A DNA stretch of 6,039 nt from Bacillota bacterium (GCA_023426265.1 JAFABA010000204.1:1-6039), one strand, 5' to 3'. Positions 1 to 5,823 are shown, numbered from the stretch's first letter. Translations and numbers: made by a program. Notes: generated by a model not told the origin, from the letters alone.

Positions 1-827
1 GCGAATAGGATGGTAGGCGGAATAATGGAAAATACGATCGCCCTGAGAACATCCACGTCCGTATGTTTGATGGCCGTGCGGAACTCAAAGAGGCGCACCA
101 TGACCGTCTCCTTATCGGTCCCTGCCAGCACCAGATACGGAAGAAGGAAATCCGACCATGCGGCGGTGACCGCGAATATGGAAACCACGATGATGATGGG
201 CCTGGATAACGGCAGTATGATGTTCCAGAATATGCGGAAATCCGAGCAGCCGTCCAATTGCGCCGCCTCGATATACTCCTTGGGCAGCTTTTCAAAAAAC
301 TGCTTGAACAACACCACCCAGAACGCATTCGCCCCCATAGAGAGCCACAGCGGCAAAAAGCTCTGGCTCAGCCCCAGCCGATTGATGTTGACATAGAGCG
401 CCACAATGCCGGTGGTGGGCGGTATCAAGAGGCTCCACATCACCAGTGCGAATATGACCTTGTAACCGCGCGGGCGGAGCACCCCCAGCACATAGGCCAG
501 CGTGCCGTTAAAAAATACCGCGCATATGACGCTGCCCGCAACCGAAATGAATGAGTTGACGTAATACTGCCCGAACTTAAAGTCATCCCATGTCTTCCCG
601 TACCGTTCAAAATCCAGTTCGTTAGGCAATATGTCGGCTTCCCGCCGGTATTCCTTGATATCCTTAAAGCCGGAGAGCCCGACCCAGATGGCAGGGAACA
701 GTGAAACGGCCACCATGATGATGCAAAGGATGAATATGATGATGACAGCGACGCGCGTCCCGCCCGACCGAAGGTCATAGAACCGGATCGCACCTTCCTG
801 CTTGCGCCTGTATCGTTCAAAAAACAT
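1..827 (-). CDS. Carbohydrate ABC transporter permease, MalG/UgpE type (3' end outside window)
   Basis: This is an inner-membrane subunit of a CUT1-family sugar importer, the partner of the permease encoded just upstream. The frame is open from an ATG at 825-827 to the left edge, giving 275 codons with no stop. Since the family is usually about 275-300 residues, only the last few residues are missing. Hydrophobic segments lie near residues 25-52, 90-115, 122-146, 155-175, 208-232 and 262-275. The cytoplasmic EAA loop that docks the ATPase is clear at about residues 184-209 (EYIEAAQLDGCSDF, then LPLSRP), with the conserved E-A-A and D-G. The start is fixed by a TAAGGAGG ribosome binding site at 838-845, whose TAA is also the stop codon of the upstream permease gene. 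The two genes are 15 bp apart and so are translationally close. The substrate cannot be read from this protein. Confidence 0.93.
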   Translation of the reverse strand, partial: MFFERYRRKQEGAIRFYDLRSGGTRVAVIIIFILCIIMVAVSLFPAIWVGLSGFKDIKEYRREADILPNELDFERYGKTWDDFKFGQYYVNSFISVAGSVICAVFFNGTLAYVLGVLRPRGYKVIFALVMWSLLIPPTTGIVALYVNINRLGLSQSFLPLWLSMGANAFWVVLFKQFFEKLPKEYIEAAQLDGCSDFRIFWNIILPLSRPIIIVVSIFAVTAAWSDFLLPYLVLAGTDKETVMVRLFEFRTAIKHTDVDVLRAIVFSIIPPTILF

Positions 828-837
828 TTGCCGCCGC

Positions 838-845
838 CCTCCTTA
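838..845 (-). promoter_or_regulatory. Ribosome binding site overlapping the upstream stop codon
   Basis: On the minus strand the sequence reads TAAGGAGG, a full match to the 16S anti-Shine-Dalgarno core, 10 bases before the ATG at 827. Its TAA is the stop codon of the upstream permease gene. Ribosomes ending there are already on the next initiation site, which suggests coupled synthesis of the two permeases in equal amounts. Confidence 0.85.
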
Positions 846-1745
846 CTGATCCACTTTTTTGGTCACGCGGAAGTAAATGACCGTCAAAAAGCCGAGTATG
901 ATGCAGATGAGCACCGAAAGCGCCGCGGCCATGGGATAGTTGTAATCCTCAAACGCATATTTGTACACCAGCTGCATAATGGATATGCTGGCGTTGTTGG
1001 GGCCGCCGTTGGTCATGATGAGCGGCTCATAAAGGATTTGGAACACTGCGATGATCTGCAAAATCAAAAGCATCTTCCCGAGGCTTAAAATGCCGGGAAG
1101 CGTAATGCGCGTAAAGCGCTGCCACGGCGTTGCGCCGTCTATGGTGGCGGCCTCATAGAGTTCCGGGTTGATGCCGCTTATGCCCGCCATATACACAAGC
1201 GCGGTGGAACCTGCGGCCTTCCATGTCATGGTTAATACGATAAGAGGGATGGTCAGATGCGGGTTCGTGAGCCAGAGCTGCGGGTCTATGCCGATTTTGC
1301 CGAGTAATATGTTCAATACCCCGTTTTCTCCGGGCCGGAAAAAGAAGCCCCACAGCATGACGGTGGAGATACCCGGAATAATGTTGGGGAAATACACGCC
1401 CACTCTAAAAAAACCTTTGAGGTGCATCACCTCCGTCAGCAGGGATGCGATGATGATGGGGATCCAAAAGCCCAGCACAAGCGACCAGAAGATATATAAA
1501 AACGTGTTGCGCAGCGCGGGCCAGAAATTCGGGTGGGTAAACATAGTGGCATAGTTTTCAAGCCACACGAACCGCTCCAGCCGGACGCCTTTTGCCTCAA
1601 ACAAGGAGAGGCGCACGCTTTCCAATAGCGGTGTCCATACAAAGAAGGCAAACAATATGACAGCAGGCAGCATAATGACCCACGCGCTGACGTTCCTTTT
1701 CAGCTTGTTGCCTATAAGCGGGGGCAGGGCTCTTTGTTTCGCCAA
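843..1745 (-). CDS. Carbohydrate ABC transporter permease, MalF/UgpA type
   Basis: This 300-residue integral membrane protein is the first of the two permeases of a CUT1-type sugar ABC importer, and forms the channel together with the MalG-type subunit downstream. Hydrophobic segments lie near residues 22-41, 82-103, 112-136, 164-187, 217-240 and 270-293. The ATPase-docking EAA loop is at residues 195-219 (ELYEAATIDGATPWQRF, then LPG). The segment MTNGGPNNAS at about 244-253, before the last helix, is typical of this family. The start is a TTG at 1743-1745. An in-frame TGA at 1752-1754 rules out anything upstream, and a GAGGTGA ribosome binding site at 1752-1758 sits 6 bases before the TTG. 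The weaker start codon may lower permease output relative to the binding protein. The gene follows the binding-protein gene after a 121-bp gap that contains a strong hairpin. Confidence 0.95.
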   Translation of the reverse strand: MAKQRALPPLIGNKLKRNVSAWVIMLPAVILFAFFVWTPLLESVRLSLFEAKGVRLERFVWLENYATMFTHPNFWPALRNTFLYIFWSLVLGFWIPIIIASLLTEVMHLKGFFRVGVYFPNIIPGISTVMLWGFFFRPGENGVLNILLGKIGIDPQLWLTNPHLTIPLIVLTMTWKAAGSTALVYMAGISGINPELYEAATIDGATPWQRFTRITLPGILSLGKMLLILQIIAVFQILYEPLIMTNGGPNNASISIMQLVYKYAFEDYNYPMAAALSVLICIILGFLTVIYFRVTKKVDQ

Positions 1746-1751
1746 AAAAAG

Positions 1752-1758
1752 TCACCTC
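1752..1758 (-). promoter_or_regulatory. Ribosome binding site supporting a TTG start
   Basis: GAGGTGA on the minus strand, 6 bases before the TTG at 1745. The only in-frame codons between the TGA at 1752-1754 and the TTG are CTT and TTT, so no ATG is available and TTG is the only sensible start for a full-length permease. Confidence 0.75.
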
Positions 1759-1774
1759 GCCATATCGAAATAGG

Positions 1775-1808
1775 AAAGGGGGCCTTCGCCTTTTAAAAGG
1801 CCCCCTTT
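1775..1808 (-). terminator. Intergenic hairpin between binding-protein and permease genes (attenuator or mRNA stabiliser)
   Basis: A perfect 12-bp inverted repeat, AAAGGGGGCCTT at 1775-1786 and AAGGCCCCCTTT at 1797-1808, closes a 10-base loop. It lies 58 bp past the stop of the binding-protein gene and before the permease gene on the minus strand. On the transcribed strand the 3' arm ends in TTT followed by CCTATTTCG, so there is no long U-run. That fits a leaky terminator or an RNA stability element better than a full terminator. Known sugar operons use such structures to keep binding protein in excess over permease; that role here is inferred. The stem itself is read directly from the sequence. 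Confidence 0.8.
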
Positions 1809-1866
1809 ACAGGCCGCTGGCAAAGCCCCTGCGGACTTTATCAGCGGATTTCTGTGGGTTAATAGG

Positions 1867-3321
1867 TTACTTGTTTAAGCTGTTATCCAATATGGTCTGA
1901 TAGTTTGCGTCCGCGGTCTTCATGAGCGCCGTGACATCCGCGTTCTTGTCGGTAACGACTGCCTGCAGCACTTTGGTGAGTTCGTCATACATTTTCTGCG
2001 AATCACCTTCCTCCTCCATGTGGAGGTTCCCTTTTGCCTTTGTGGCTGCGAAATAATCGTTAAAGAGCGCTTTGTTGATGTTGCTGTACTCGTCGATGAT
2101 CTTGTTCTCCGCATCAAGGAGTTCCTGCTTTGTCCAGCAGGGGAAGCGCGGGATCACGGGGATGCCGTTTGCAACGCGGTATTCCGCATCCGCCTTCATG
2201 CCGGCGATGGCGTCGTCGGAAGCGACGGGAGCTTTGCCCATGATCTCAAGGTAATCCAAGGCCGCGTTGACTTCCGCGTCCGTCGCGTTTGCCGCAAACA
2301 TGTACGGCGTGCCGCCGGAGAGGGAGAACTGGCCTGCCGGGCCGCCGGGCATGGGAACGAGCGCCAGTTTGTCTACCGCAAGGCCGTTGGTATAGGTGGG
2401 CTGGGCAACCGCATCGTTCGCACCGATGTACATGGCGGCGCCACCGGTGCCAAGCTGGGTGAAGCCGGTGCCCCAGTCTTCACTGGTGGGGTCGGCGGTG
2501 AGCACGTTATATTCCCACCTGAGGCTCTTGACATATTCCATGGCGGCAATGGCTTCGGGCGTATCCAGGTTCGCAACAAATTTTCCGTTTGCGTCCACCG
2601 TACAAAGGTCCGCGCCGTACGCCCAGGCGATGTTGCTGAAATGCCAGCCGCCCGCAGCATCCTTGGCCAAGAGGCAAAGGCCTGCGGAGCCGGTCTTATC
2701 TTTGATGGTCTTGCTCGCCGTTGCAAGCTCCGCCCAGGTTTTGGGGTACTGAATGGTACCGTCCGCATTGACAAGGCCCGCTTCTTCAAACAGCTCCACG
2801 TTGCACATGAGACCCAAAGCGTAACCGTCGCGGGGGATGCCGTACACGCGGCCGTTCGCGTCGCTCATCAGGGCGCGGATGGAGGGGTTAATGGCGTCAA
2901 GCCAGCCGCGCGCGGCCAGGATATCCGTAATGTCTTTGACAAAGCCGCCCTTGATGAGCTTCTGGGGTTCAGTATACCACGTTTCAAATATGGTGGGGAG
3001 ACTGCCGGATTCGGCCAAAGCAACAAACGTATCCGTAGCGTACTTGTAATAGGAGGGAACGACTTCCACACCCGGATGGGTGGCATTGAAGGTCTCTACA
3101 TATCCTTCATGCAGCTTGATCTCATCCGTCATGGTGTCCTCAGGCCATATGCCGATTTTCAGTGTAACCTTTTCCGGGATGGGGGTGGCTTCGGGAGCGG
3201 GAGCCGCGGGTTGCTCCGGAGTCGCGTTCTCTGCCGGGGTTGCGACAGGCGCGGGCGTGCATGCGCCAAGCATGCTGACCGCCAGCAGCAGCGCCAACAG
3301 TGCTACAAGAGATTTCTTCAT
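1867..3321 (-). CDS. Extracellular sugar-binding lipoprotein of an ABC importer (family 1 solute-binding protein)
   Basis: This protein captures a sugar or oligosaccharide outside the cell and delivers it to the two downstream permeases. It is 484 residues long, somewhat above the 420-440 usual for the family. It starts with a lipoprotein signal peptide: KK at 2-3, a hydrophobic core at 5-18 and a lipobox LGAC with Cys21 as the lipidation site. A Pro/Ala/Glu-rich linker at about 22-50 follows, which would hold the domain off the membrane. The mature fold begins at about 52 (TLKIGIWPEDT). Family-typical elements are YGIPRDGYALGLMCNVELFEEAG (about 160-182), a typical PKTWAEL (193-199) and LVPMPGGPAG (321-330). 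Aromatic residues such as W115, Y116, W226, W234 and W396 could stack on sugar rings; this is inference. The ATG at 3319-3321 has a strong AAGGAGG site 9 bases upstream. It is the first gene of the transport operon, 269 bp downstream of the repressor gene. Confidence 0.95.
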   Translation of the reverse strand: MKKSLVALLALLLAVSMLGACTPAPVATPAENATPEQPAAPAPEATPIPEKVTLKIGIWPEDTMTDEIKLHEGYVETFNATHPGVEVVPSYYKYATDTFVALAESGSLPTIFETWYTEPQKLIKGGFVKDITDILAARGWLDAINPSIRALMSDANGRVYGIPRDGYALGLMCNVELFEEAGLVNADGTIQYPKTWAELATASKTIKDKTGSAGLCLLAKDAAGGWHFSNIAWAYGADLCTVDANGKFVANLDTPEAIAAMEYVKSLRWEYNVLTADPTSEDWGTGFTQLGTGGAAMYIGANDAVAQPTYTNGLAVDKLALVPMPGGPAGQFSLSGGTPYMFAANATDAEVNAALDYLEIMGKAPVASDDAIAGMKADAEYRVANGIPVIPRFPCWTKQELLDAENKIIDEYSNINKALFNDYFAATKAKGNLHMEEEGDSQKMYDELTKVLQAVVTDKNADVTALMKTADANYQTILDNSLNK

Positions 3322-3330
3322 ATCCTCGTT

Positions 3331-3337
3331 CCTCCTT
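3331..3337 (-). promoter_or_regulatory. Strong ribosome binding site of the binding-protein gene
   Basis: AAGGAGG on the minus strand, 9 bases before the ATG at 3321. It is a near-consensus site, consistent with high translation of the binding protein. Confidence 0.85.
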
Positions 3338-3374
3338 TTTATTTGGGTGCCAATGAAATGTATCGAAAAATCAT

Positions 3375-3394
3375 TAGGTTTAACGTAAAACCTA
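3375..3394. promoter_or_regulatory. Candidate LacI-family operator O1 in the binding-protein leader
   Basis: TAGGTTTAACGTAAAACCTA is a 20-bp near-perfect palindrome, with 9 of 10 base pairs symmetric and a central CG at 3384/3385. That is the layout expected for LacI-family repressors. It touches the -10-like element at 3394-3399 and lies 54 bp before the binding-protein start codon. A related sequence in the same position relative to another -10 box occurs at 3523-3542. The palindrome is read directly; binding by the neighbouring LacI protein is inferred. Confidence 0.7.
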
Positions 3395-3399
3395 TCATA
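3394..3399 (-). promoter_or_regulatory. Possible second promoter -10 box
   Basis: TATGAT (5 of 6 to consensus) on the minus strand, directly before operator O1. I find no good -35 hexamer 16-18 bp upstream and no TG extension. It is either a weak or activator-dependent promoter, or simply AT-rich leader of the upstream promoter. Confidence 0.35.
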
Positions 3400-3467
3400 C
3401 CGCTTTCTTAGGCTGATGCGTGTGTTTGAACCCCTATTGTTTTTGATCTTCTGAGCAATTTTTCCGA

Positions 3468-3515
3468 TATAGAGACTATAGACTGTTGCCCTGGGAACAG
3501 CCGCAACAATGCGGC
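3468..3515 (-). other. Structured segment of the transporter mRNA leader
   Basis: Several inverted repeats are packed together. GCCGC/GCGGC pairs across a 6-base loop (3500-3515). CTGTT/AACAG plus an inner CCC/GGG with one bulge forms a second stem (3483-3500), sharing one base with the first. TATAG-AGA-CTATA (3468-3480) is a third, AT-rich element. An alternative 6-bp pairing, TGTTGC (3484-3489) with GCAACA (3503-3508), would exclude both GC stems. The segment lies within the leader expected from the promoter at 3543-3571. No U-run follows the GC stems, so it is not a standard terminator of the lacI gene. I do not recognise it as a known riboswitch. Confidence 0.45.
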
Positions 3516-3522
3516 GATAGAC

Positions 3523-3542
3523 TTGGTTTATCGTTCAACTAG
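3523..3542. promoter_or_regulatory. Candidate LacI-family operator O2 at the transcription start of the transport operon
   Basis: TTGGTTTATCGTTCAACTAG has a central CG at 3532/3533 and imperfect dyad symmetry (6 of 10 pairs). One half resembles O1 (the minus strand shares TAAACC at the same distance from the CG), and the other (AGTTGAACG) is identical over 9 bases to an element before the lacI start. It lies directly against the -10 box at 3543-3548 and so covers the expected transcription start near 3536. A repressor bound here would block initiation. Confidence 0.5.
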
Positions 3543-3571
3543 ATGATAGCAAATAAATGGTGTTCTGTAAA
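3543..3571 (-). promoter_or_regulatory. Promoter for the sugar transport operon
   Basis: On the minus strand, TTTACA (3566-3571; 5 of 6 to the -35 consensus) is followed after exactly 17 bp by TATCAT (3543-3548; 5 of 6), with a TGC extension directly before the -10. This is a convincing vegetative sigma-factor promoter. Transcription should start near 3536, giving a leader of about 215 bases before the binding-protein ATG. It lies downstream of the lacI stop codon, so the transporter genes can be made independently of the repressor. Confidence 0.7.
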
Positions 3572-3590
3572 GAGGGTGCAAAATATTTTC

Positions 3591-4607
3591 TTATATTTTT
3601 TTGACGCTTTGCCGCTCCACAAGGCGAACGGGTAAAATGACGTTGCGTTCGGGCAGGGGTTTTAGCTCCAACAGCTTCATCATATGGTCCGCCGCGATCT
3701 CGCCCTTTTTGTTCGCGTCCTGGTGGACGCTTGTGAGCATGGGCATGGTCATGCGGCACCAGTTGATATCGTCAAAGCCGACGATGGAAAAATCCTCCGG
3801 CACCCTTTTCCCGCTCTGCTGGATGCCGGACATGATGCCCGCGGCCATGATATCCGCCGTGGCGAAAAGCGCCGTAATATCGGAATGCCTTGCCAAGAGC
3901 TCACCCAATTGCATGGTTCCGTGGGTGGAAAACTCGCGTTCAAACACCAGCTCCGCGTCAAAGGGCAGGCCGTATGCTTCAAGCGCTTTTTTATAGCCGC
4001 ACAGGCGCTTGTCCACAACGCCGCCTTTGCGGATGGGCGGCCCCGCGAACGCGATGCGGCGGTGGCCGTTTTTCATCAGGTACTCCGTGGCGATATACGC
4101 GCCTTCAAAATCCTGCAGGCCGACGTTGGCCATGCGGCTGTAGTCGCTCAAGTAGCTGTCGATCAGCACCACAGGCTTACCCGCCTCCAGCAGCGTAACG
4201 TACAGATCATCCTCTTCAAAGAGGCCCGTCATAAAGAAACCGTCCACATTCCAGTTGCGCAAAAAAGCCAGCAGGTCCTCGGAGTTCCCCACCGTACGGA
4301 GCATGAGGTAATAGCCGCTTTCCCTTAAAGTCTGCTCGATTGCGCCGATAAACGTATTGTGGAACGGATCCTCCATGAAGTTGCCGCTCTTTTTCGGGTC
4401 CAGGTGGTTGATGAGCGCCACCACCCGCGAGGTGCGCGAAACAAGCGCGCGCGCCGACATATTGGGCACATAGCCGCGCTCCCGTATGATGCGGCTGATG
4501 TTTTCCGTGGTCTCTTTCGATACCCTCTTTGTGCGGCCCAATATGACATTGGACACTGTGGTGCTGCTGACCCCGGCTTCGCGGGCAATATCGTCTATGG
4601 TGACCAT
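3591..4607 (-). CDS. LacI-family transcriptional repressor
   Basis: This 338-residue protein is a full-length LacI/GalR-family regulator, a dimeric DNA-binding protein whose affinity is set by a small sugar ligand. The N-terminal helix-turn-helix is at residues 3-25 (TIDDIAREAGVS, then TTVSNVILGR), with the hinge helix around 49-58 (NMSARALVSR). In the recognition helix, S15, T16 and N20 occupy the positions that set operator choice, where GalR and CcpA have an Arg instead of the Asn. The periplasmic-binding-like sensor domain covers about 61-330 (VVALINHLD at 63, GFDDINW at 277, LPVRLVERQS at 325). The ATG at 4605-4607 has a GGGGGA site 6 bases upstream and gives the family's normal N-terminus. 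It is upstream of, and in the same orientation as, the sugar transporter genes, and divergent from the GH5 gene, which points to local control of both. The ligand is unknown; a beta-glucan oligosaccharide is a guess from context. Confidence 0.95.
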   Translation of the reverse strand: MVTIDDIAREAGVSSTTVSNVILGRTKRVSKETTENISRIIRERGYVPNMSARALVSRTSRVVALINHLDPKKSGNFMEDPFHNTFIGAIEQTLRESGYYLMLRTVGNSEDLLAFLRNWNVDGFFMTGLFEEDDLYVTLLEAGKPVVLIDSYLSDYSRMANVGLQDFEGAYIATEYLMKNGHRRIAFAGPPIRKGGVVDKRLCGYKKALEAYGLPFDAELVFEREFSTHGTMQLGELLARHSDITALFATADIMAAGIMSGIQQSGKRVPEDFSIVGFDDINWCRMTMPMLTSVHQDANKKGEIAADHMMKLLELKPLPERNVILPVRLVERQSVKKI

Positions 4608-4620
4608 ACGATCCCCCGTC

Positions 4621-4645
4621 CGCTCTACATTGAGCGTTCAACTTC
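4621..4645. promoter_or_regulatory. Candidate operator O3 and small hairpin in the lacI leader
   Basis: TTGAGCGTTCAA (4630-4641) is a 12-bp near-palindrome with one mismatched pair and a central CG at 4635/4636. CGTTCAACT within it is repeated exactly in O2 at 3532-3540. It lies between the proposed lacI promoter and its start codon, a position that suits autorepression. The same bases can also form an RNA hairpin, CGCTC/GAGCG with a 6-base loop (4621-4636), just before the lacI ribosome binding site. Confidence 0.45.
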
Positions 4646-4651
4646 ACCTGT

Positions 4652-4680
4652 ATGTTACCATTTTCGCGGTTGTTTGTACA
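4652..4680 (-). promoter_or_regulatory. Probable promoter of the lacI-type gene
   Basis: On the minus strand, TGTACA (4675-4680; 4 of 6) is followed after 17 bp by TAACAT (4652-4657; 4 of 6) with a TGG extension. The spacing is ideal and the hexamers are moderate, as expected for a repressor gene. The start would fall near 4645, about 38 bases before the ATG. I saw no better candidate on this strand, but AT-rich stretches make this uncertain. Confidence 0.45.
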
Positions 4681-4783
4681 GACTGTTATGGGGTATGGCA
4701 CAGCATTGGCAAATTGGTTACTGTCATGGAGAGACCTTATGTCCAGCAAAATCGATTCCATTCCATTTATTTATGGTATATGC

Positions 4784-4789
4784 TATAAT
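4784..4789 (+). promoter_or_regulatory. Extended -10 promoter of the GH5 gene
   Basis: A perfect TATAAT with TGC directly before it (4781-4783) forms a strong extended -10 element. No good -35 hexamer is present at 16-18 bp (the 17-bp position reads TTCCAT), which extended -10 promoters tolerate. Transcription would start near 4796, leaving a leader of about 70 bases before the GH5 start codon. Confidence 0.65.
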
Positions 4790-4801
4790 TTCCATGTCAG
4801 A

Positions 4802-4819
4802 TCAGCAAAGCGCTCAAAT
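4802..4819. promoter_or_regulatory. Weak candidate operator O4 in the GH5 leader
   Basis: The sequence centred on CG at 4811/4812 reads CAAAGCGCTCAAAT. Its minus-strand half TTGAGCG matches a half of O3 over 7 bases, and the inner AGCGCT is symmetric. It lies just downstream of the expected GH5 transcription start, where a repressor could act. The symmetry is poor outside the core, so this is tentative. Confidence 0.25.
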
Positions 4820-4854
4820 AAATCTGTAATTTCTAACGGCAAAAATAAAATATC

Positions 4855-4859
4855 GGAGG
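4855..4859 (+). promoter_or_regulatory. Ribosome binding site of the GH5 gene
   Basis: GGAGG, 6 bases before the ATG at 4866. In-frame codons upstream contain no ATG, GTG or TTG before a TAA at 4827-4829, so this site and start are the only reasonable choice. This settles that the enzyme has no N-terminal signal peptide. Confidence 0.85.
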
Positions 4860-4865
4860 CTTTCC

Positions 4866-5768
4866 ATGAATGCACACTGGCAGGGTGTCTCGGCGCGCGG
4901 CGCGCTAAGTGTCAAAGGAACATCGCTTTTGGATCAGTTCGGCAAAACGGTCGTGTTGCATGGTATGAGCAGCCACGGCATGCAATGGTATCCGCAGTTT
5001 GCCCGCGCGGAAGGCATCCGCACAACAAAAGCATTCGGCGCAAATGTGTTCCGTATCGCCATGTACACGGACGAGGGCGGATATCTGACAAATCCGTCCG
5101 TGATTCAGGACGTCATACGCGCGGTGGACGACGCGCTCGCGCTCGACTTATATGCCATCATCGACTGGCACATTCTTTATGACAACGACCCGATGGCAAA
5201 TGTTCAAAAAGCGATGGAATTTTTCGATGAAATAAGCCTCCGCTATAAAGACGAGCGGGGTGTTCTCTATGAGATTTGCAACGAACCGAACGGCGCTGAT
5301 GTGACATGGGCAGGCAGCGTCAAGCCGTATGCGCAAAAGGTCATCCCCGTTATACGCAAAAATTCGCCGAATGCCGTTATTTTGGTTGGCAATCCCACAT
5401 GGAGCCAGGATGTGGACGTCTGCGCGGACGATCCGCTTACATTTGGGAACATCCTATACACACTGCATTTTTACGCGGGAACACACGGCGAAATTCTTCG
5501 CGACAAATGCCGTACAGCTCTAAAAAAGGGTGTGGCGGTCTTTGTGAGCGAATGGGGTACGAGCGCCGCGGACGGCAGCGGCGGCGTATTTATCAAAGAG
5601 AGCGATGAATGGCTGCGTTTTTTAGACGAGCATGAGTTAAGCTGGTGCAACTGGAGTCTTGGCGACCGCGACGAAACAAGCGCCGCATTGAGGCCGGGCG
5701 CGCCCGACGGCGGCTGGACCGAGGAACATTTGACTCAAAGCGGACGGTATGTGTTTAGGAAGTTTTAA
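4866..5768 (+). CDS. Glycoside hydrolase family 5, subfamily 2 (endo-beta-1,4-glucanase type), no signal peptide
   Basis: This 300-residue protein is a complete GH5 (beta/alpha)8 catalytic domain of the Bacillus EglS/Cel5A type. Such enzymes hydrolyse internal beta-1,4-glucosidic bonds with retention of configuration. Visible conserved blocks are LSVKGTSLLDQFGK (14-27), LHGMSSHGMQWY (31-42), FRIAMYT (62-68), IIDWHIL (98-104), YEICNEPNG (135-143) with E140 as the acid/base, WSQDV (179-183), LHFYAGTHG (200-208), FVSEWGTS (226-233) with E229 as the nucleophile, and WCNWSL (260-265). All key residues are intact. There is no signal peptide, no carbohydrate-binding module and no linker, and an in-frame TAA upstream excludes a longer form. 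The usual relatives are secreted, so this one probably acts in the cytoplasm on imported oligosaccharides. It is divergent from the lacI-type gene. Exact specificity (cellulose-type, mixed-linkage glucan or mannan oligosaccharides) cannot be read from sequence. Confidence 0.93.
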   Translation: MNAHWQGVSARGALSVKGTSLLDQFGKTVVLHGMSSHGMQWYPQFARAEGIRTTKAFGANVFRIAMYTDEGGYLTNPSVIQDVIRAVDDALALDLYAIIDWHILYDNDPMANVQKAMEFFDEISLRYKDERGVLYEICNEPNGADVTWAGSVKPYAQKVIPVIRKNSPNAVILVGNPTWSQDVDVCADDPLTFGNILYTLHFYAGTHGEILRDKCRTALKKGVAVFVSEWGTSAADGSGGVFIKESDEWLRFLDEHELSWCNWSLGDRDETSAALRPGAPDGGWTEEHLTQSGRYVFRKF

Positions 5769-5823
5769 GGATTCCCGAAAATGCAATTTGTAGTCCCAGT
5801 TTTATTTGCCGCCCCAGAGTTGA
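5769..5823. other. Short convergent intergenic gap with no recognised element
   Basis: Only 55 bp separate the GH5 stop from the stop of the opposing histidine kinase gene. I see no GC-rich hairpin followed by a T-run on either strand, so neither gene has an obvious intrinsic terminator here. Confidence 0.5.

Noticed and set aside
440..820. A 126-residue minus-strand frame within the MalG-type permease
   Set aside because: The Ser/Arg-rich product is a frame-shifted reading of the permease, which is open in another frame across the whole stretch with a clear EAA loop.
2020..3411. A 463-residue open frame on the plus strand opposite the binding-protein gene
   Set aside because: It is the mirror of a gene with a clear lipoprotein signal, family motifs and a ribosome binding site. 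Long antisense frames are common in GC-biased codon use, and its product shows no recognisable domain.
3500..3515. GCCGC/GCGGC stem as an intrinsic terminator of the lacI-type gene
   Set aside because: There is no T-run after the stem on the minus strand, and it lies downstream of the transport promoter, where a full terminator would silence the operon.
3684..4328. A 214-residue open frame on the plus strand opposite the lacI-type gene
   Set aside because: The opposite strand encodes a full-length LacI protein with an intact helix-turn-helix. This frame has no family resemblance and no convincing ribosome binding site.
4753..4760. AATCGATT palindrome upstream of the GH5 promoter as another operator
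   Set aside because: The symmetry is only 8 bp with little similarity to O1-O3 beyond the central CG; it is expected by chance in AT-rich DNA.
4216..4761. A 181-residue minus-strand frame overlapping the 5' end of the lacI-type gene
   Set aside because: It is an out-of-frame shadow that reads through the lacI promoter region; the protein is low-complexity and unlike any family.
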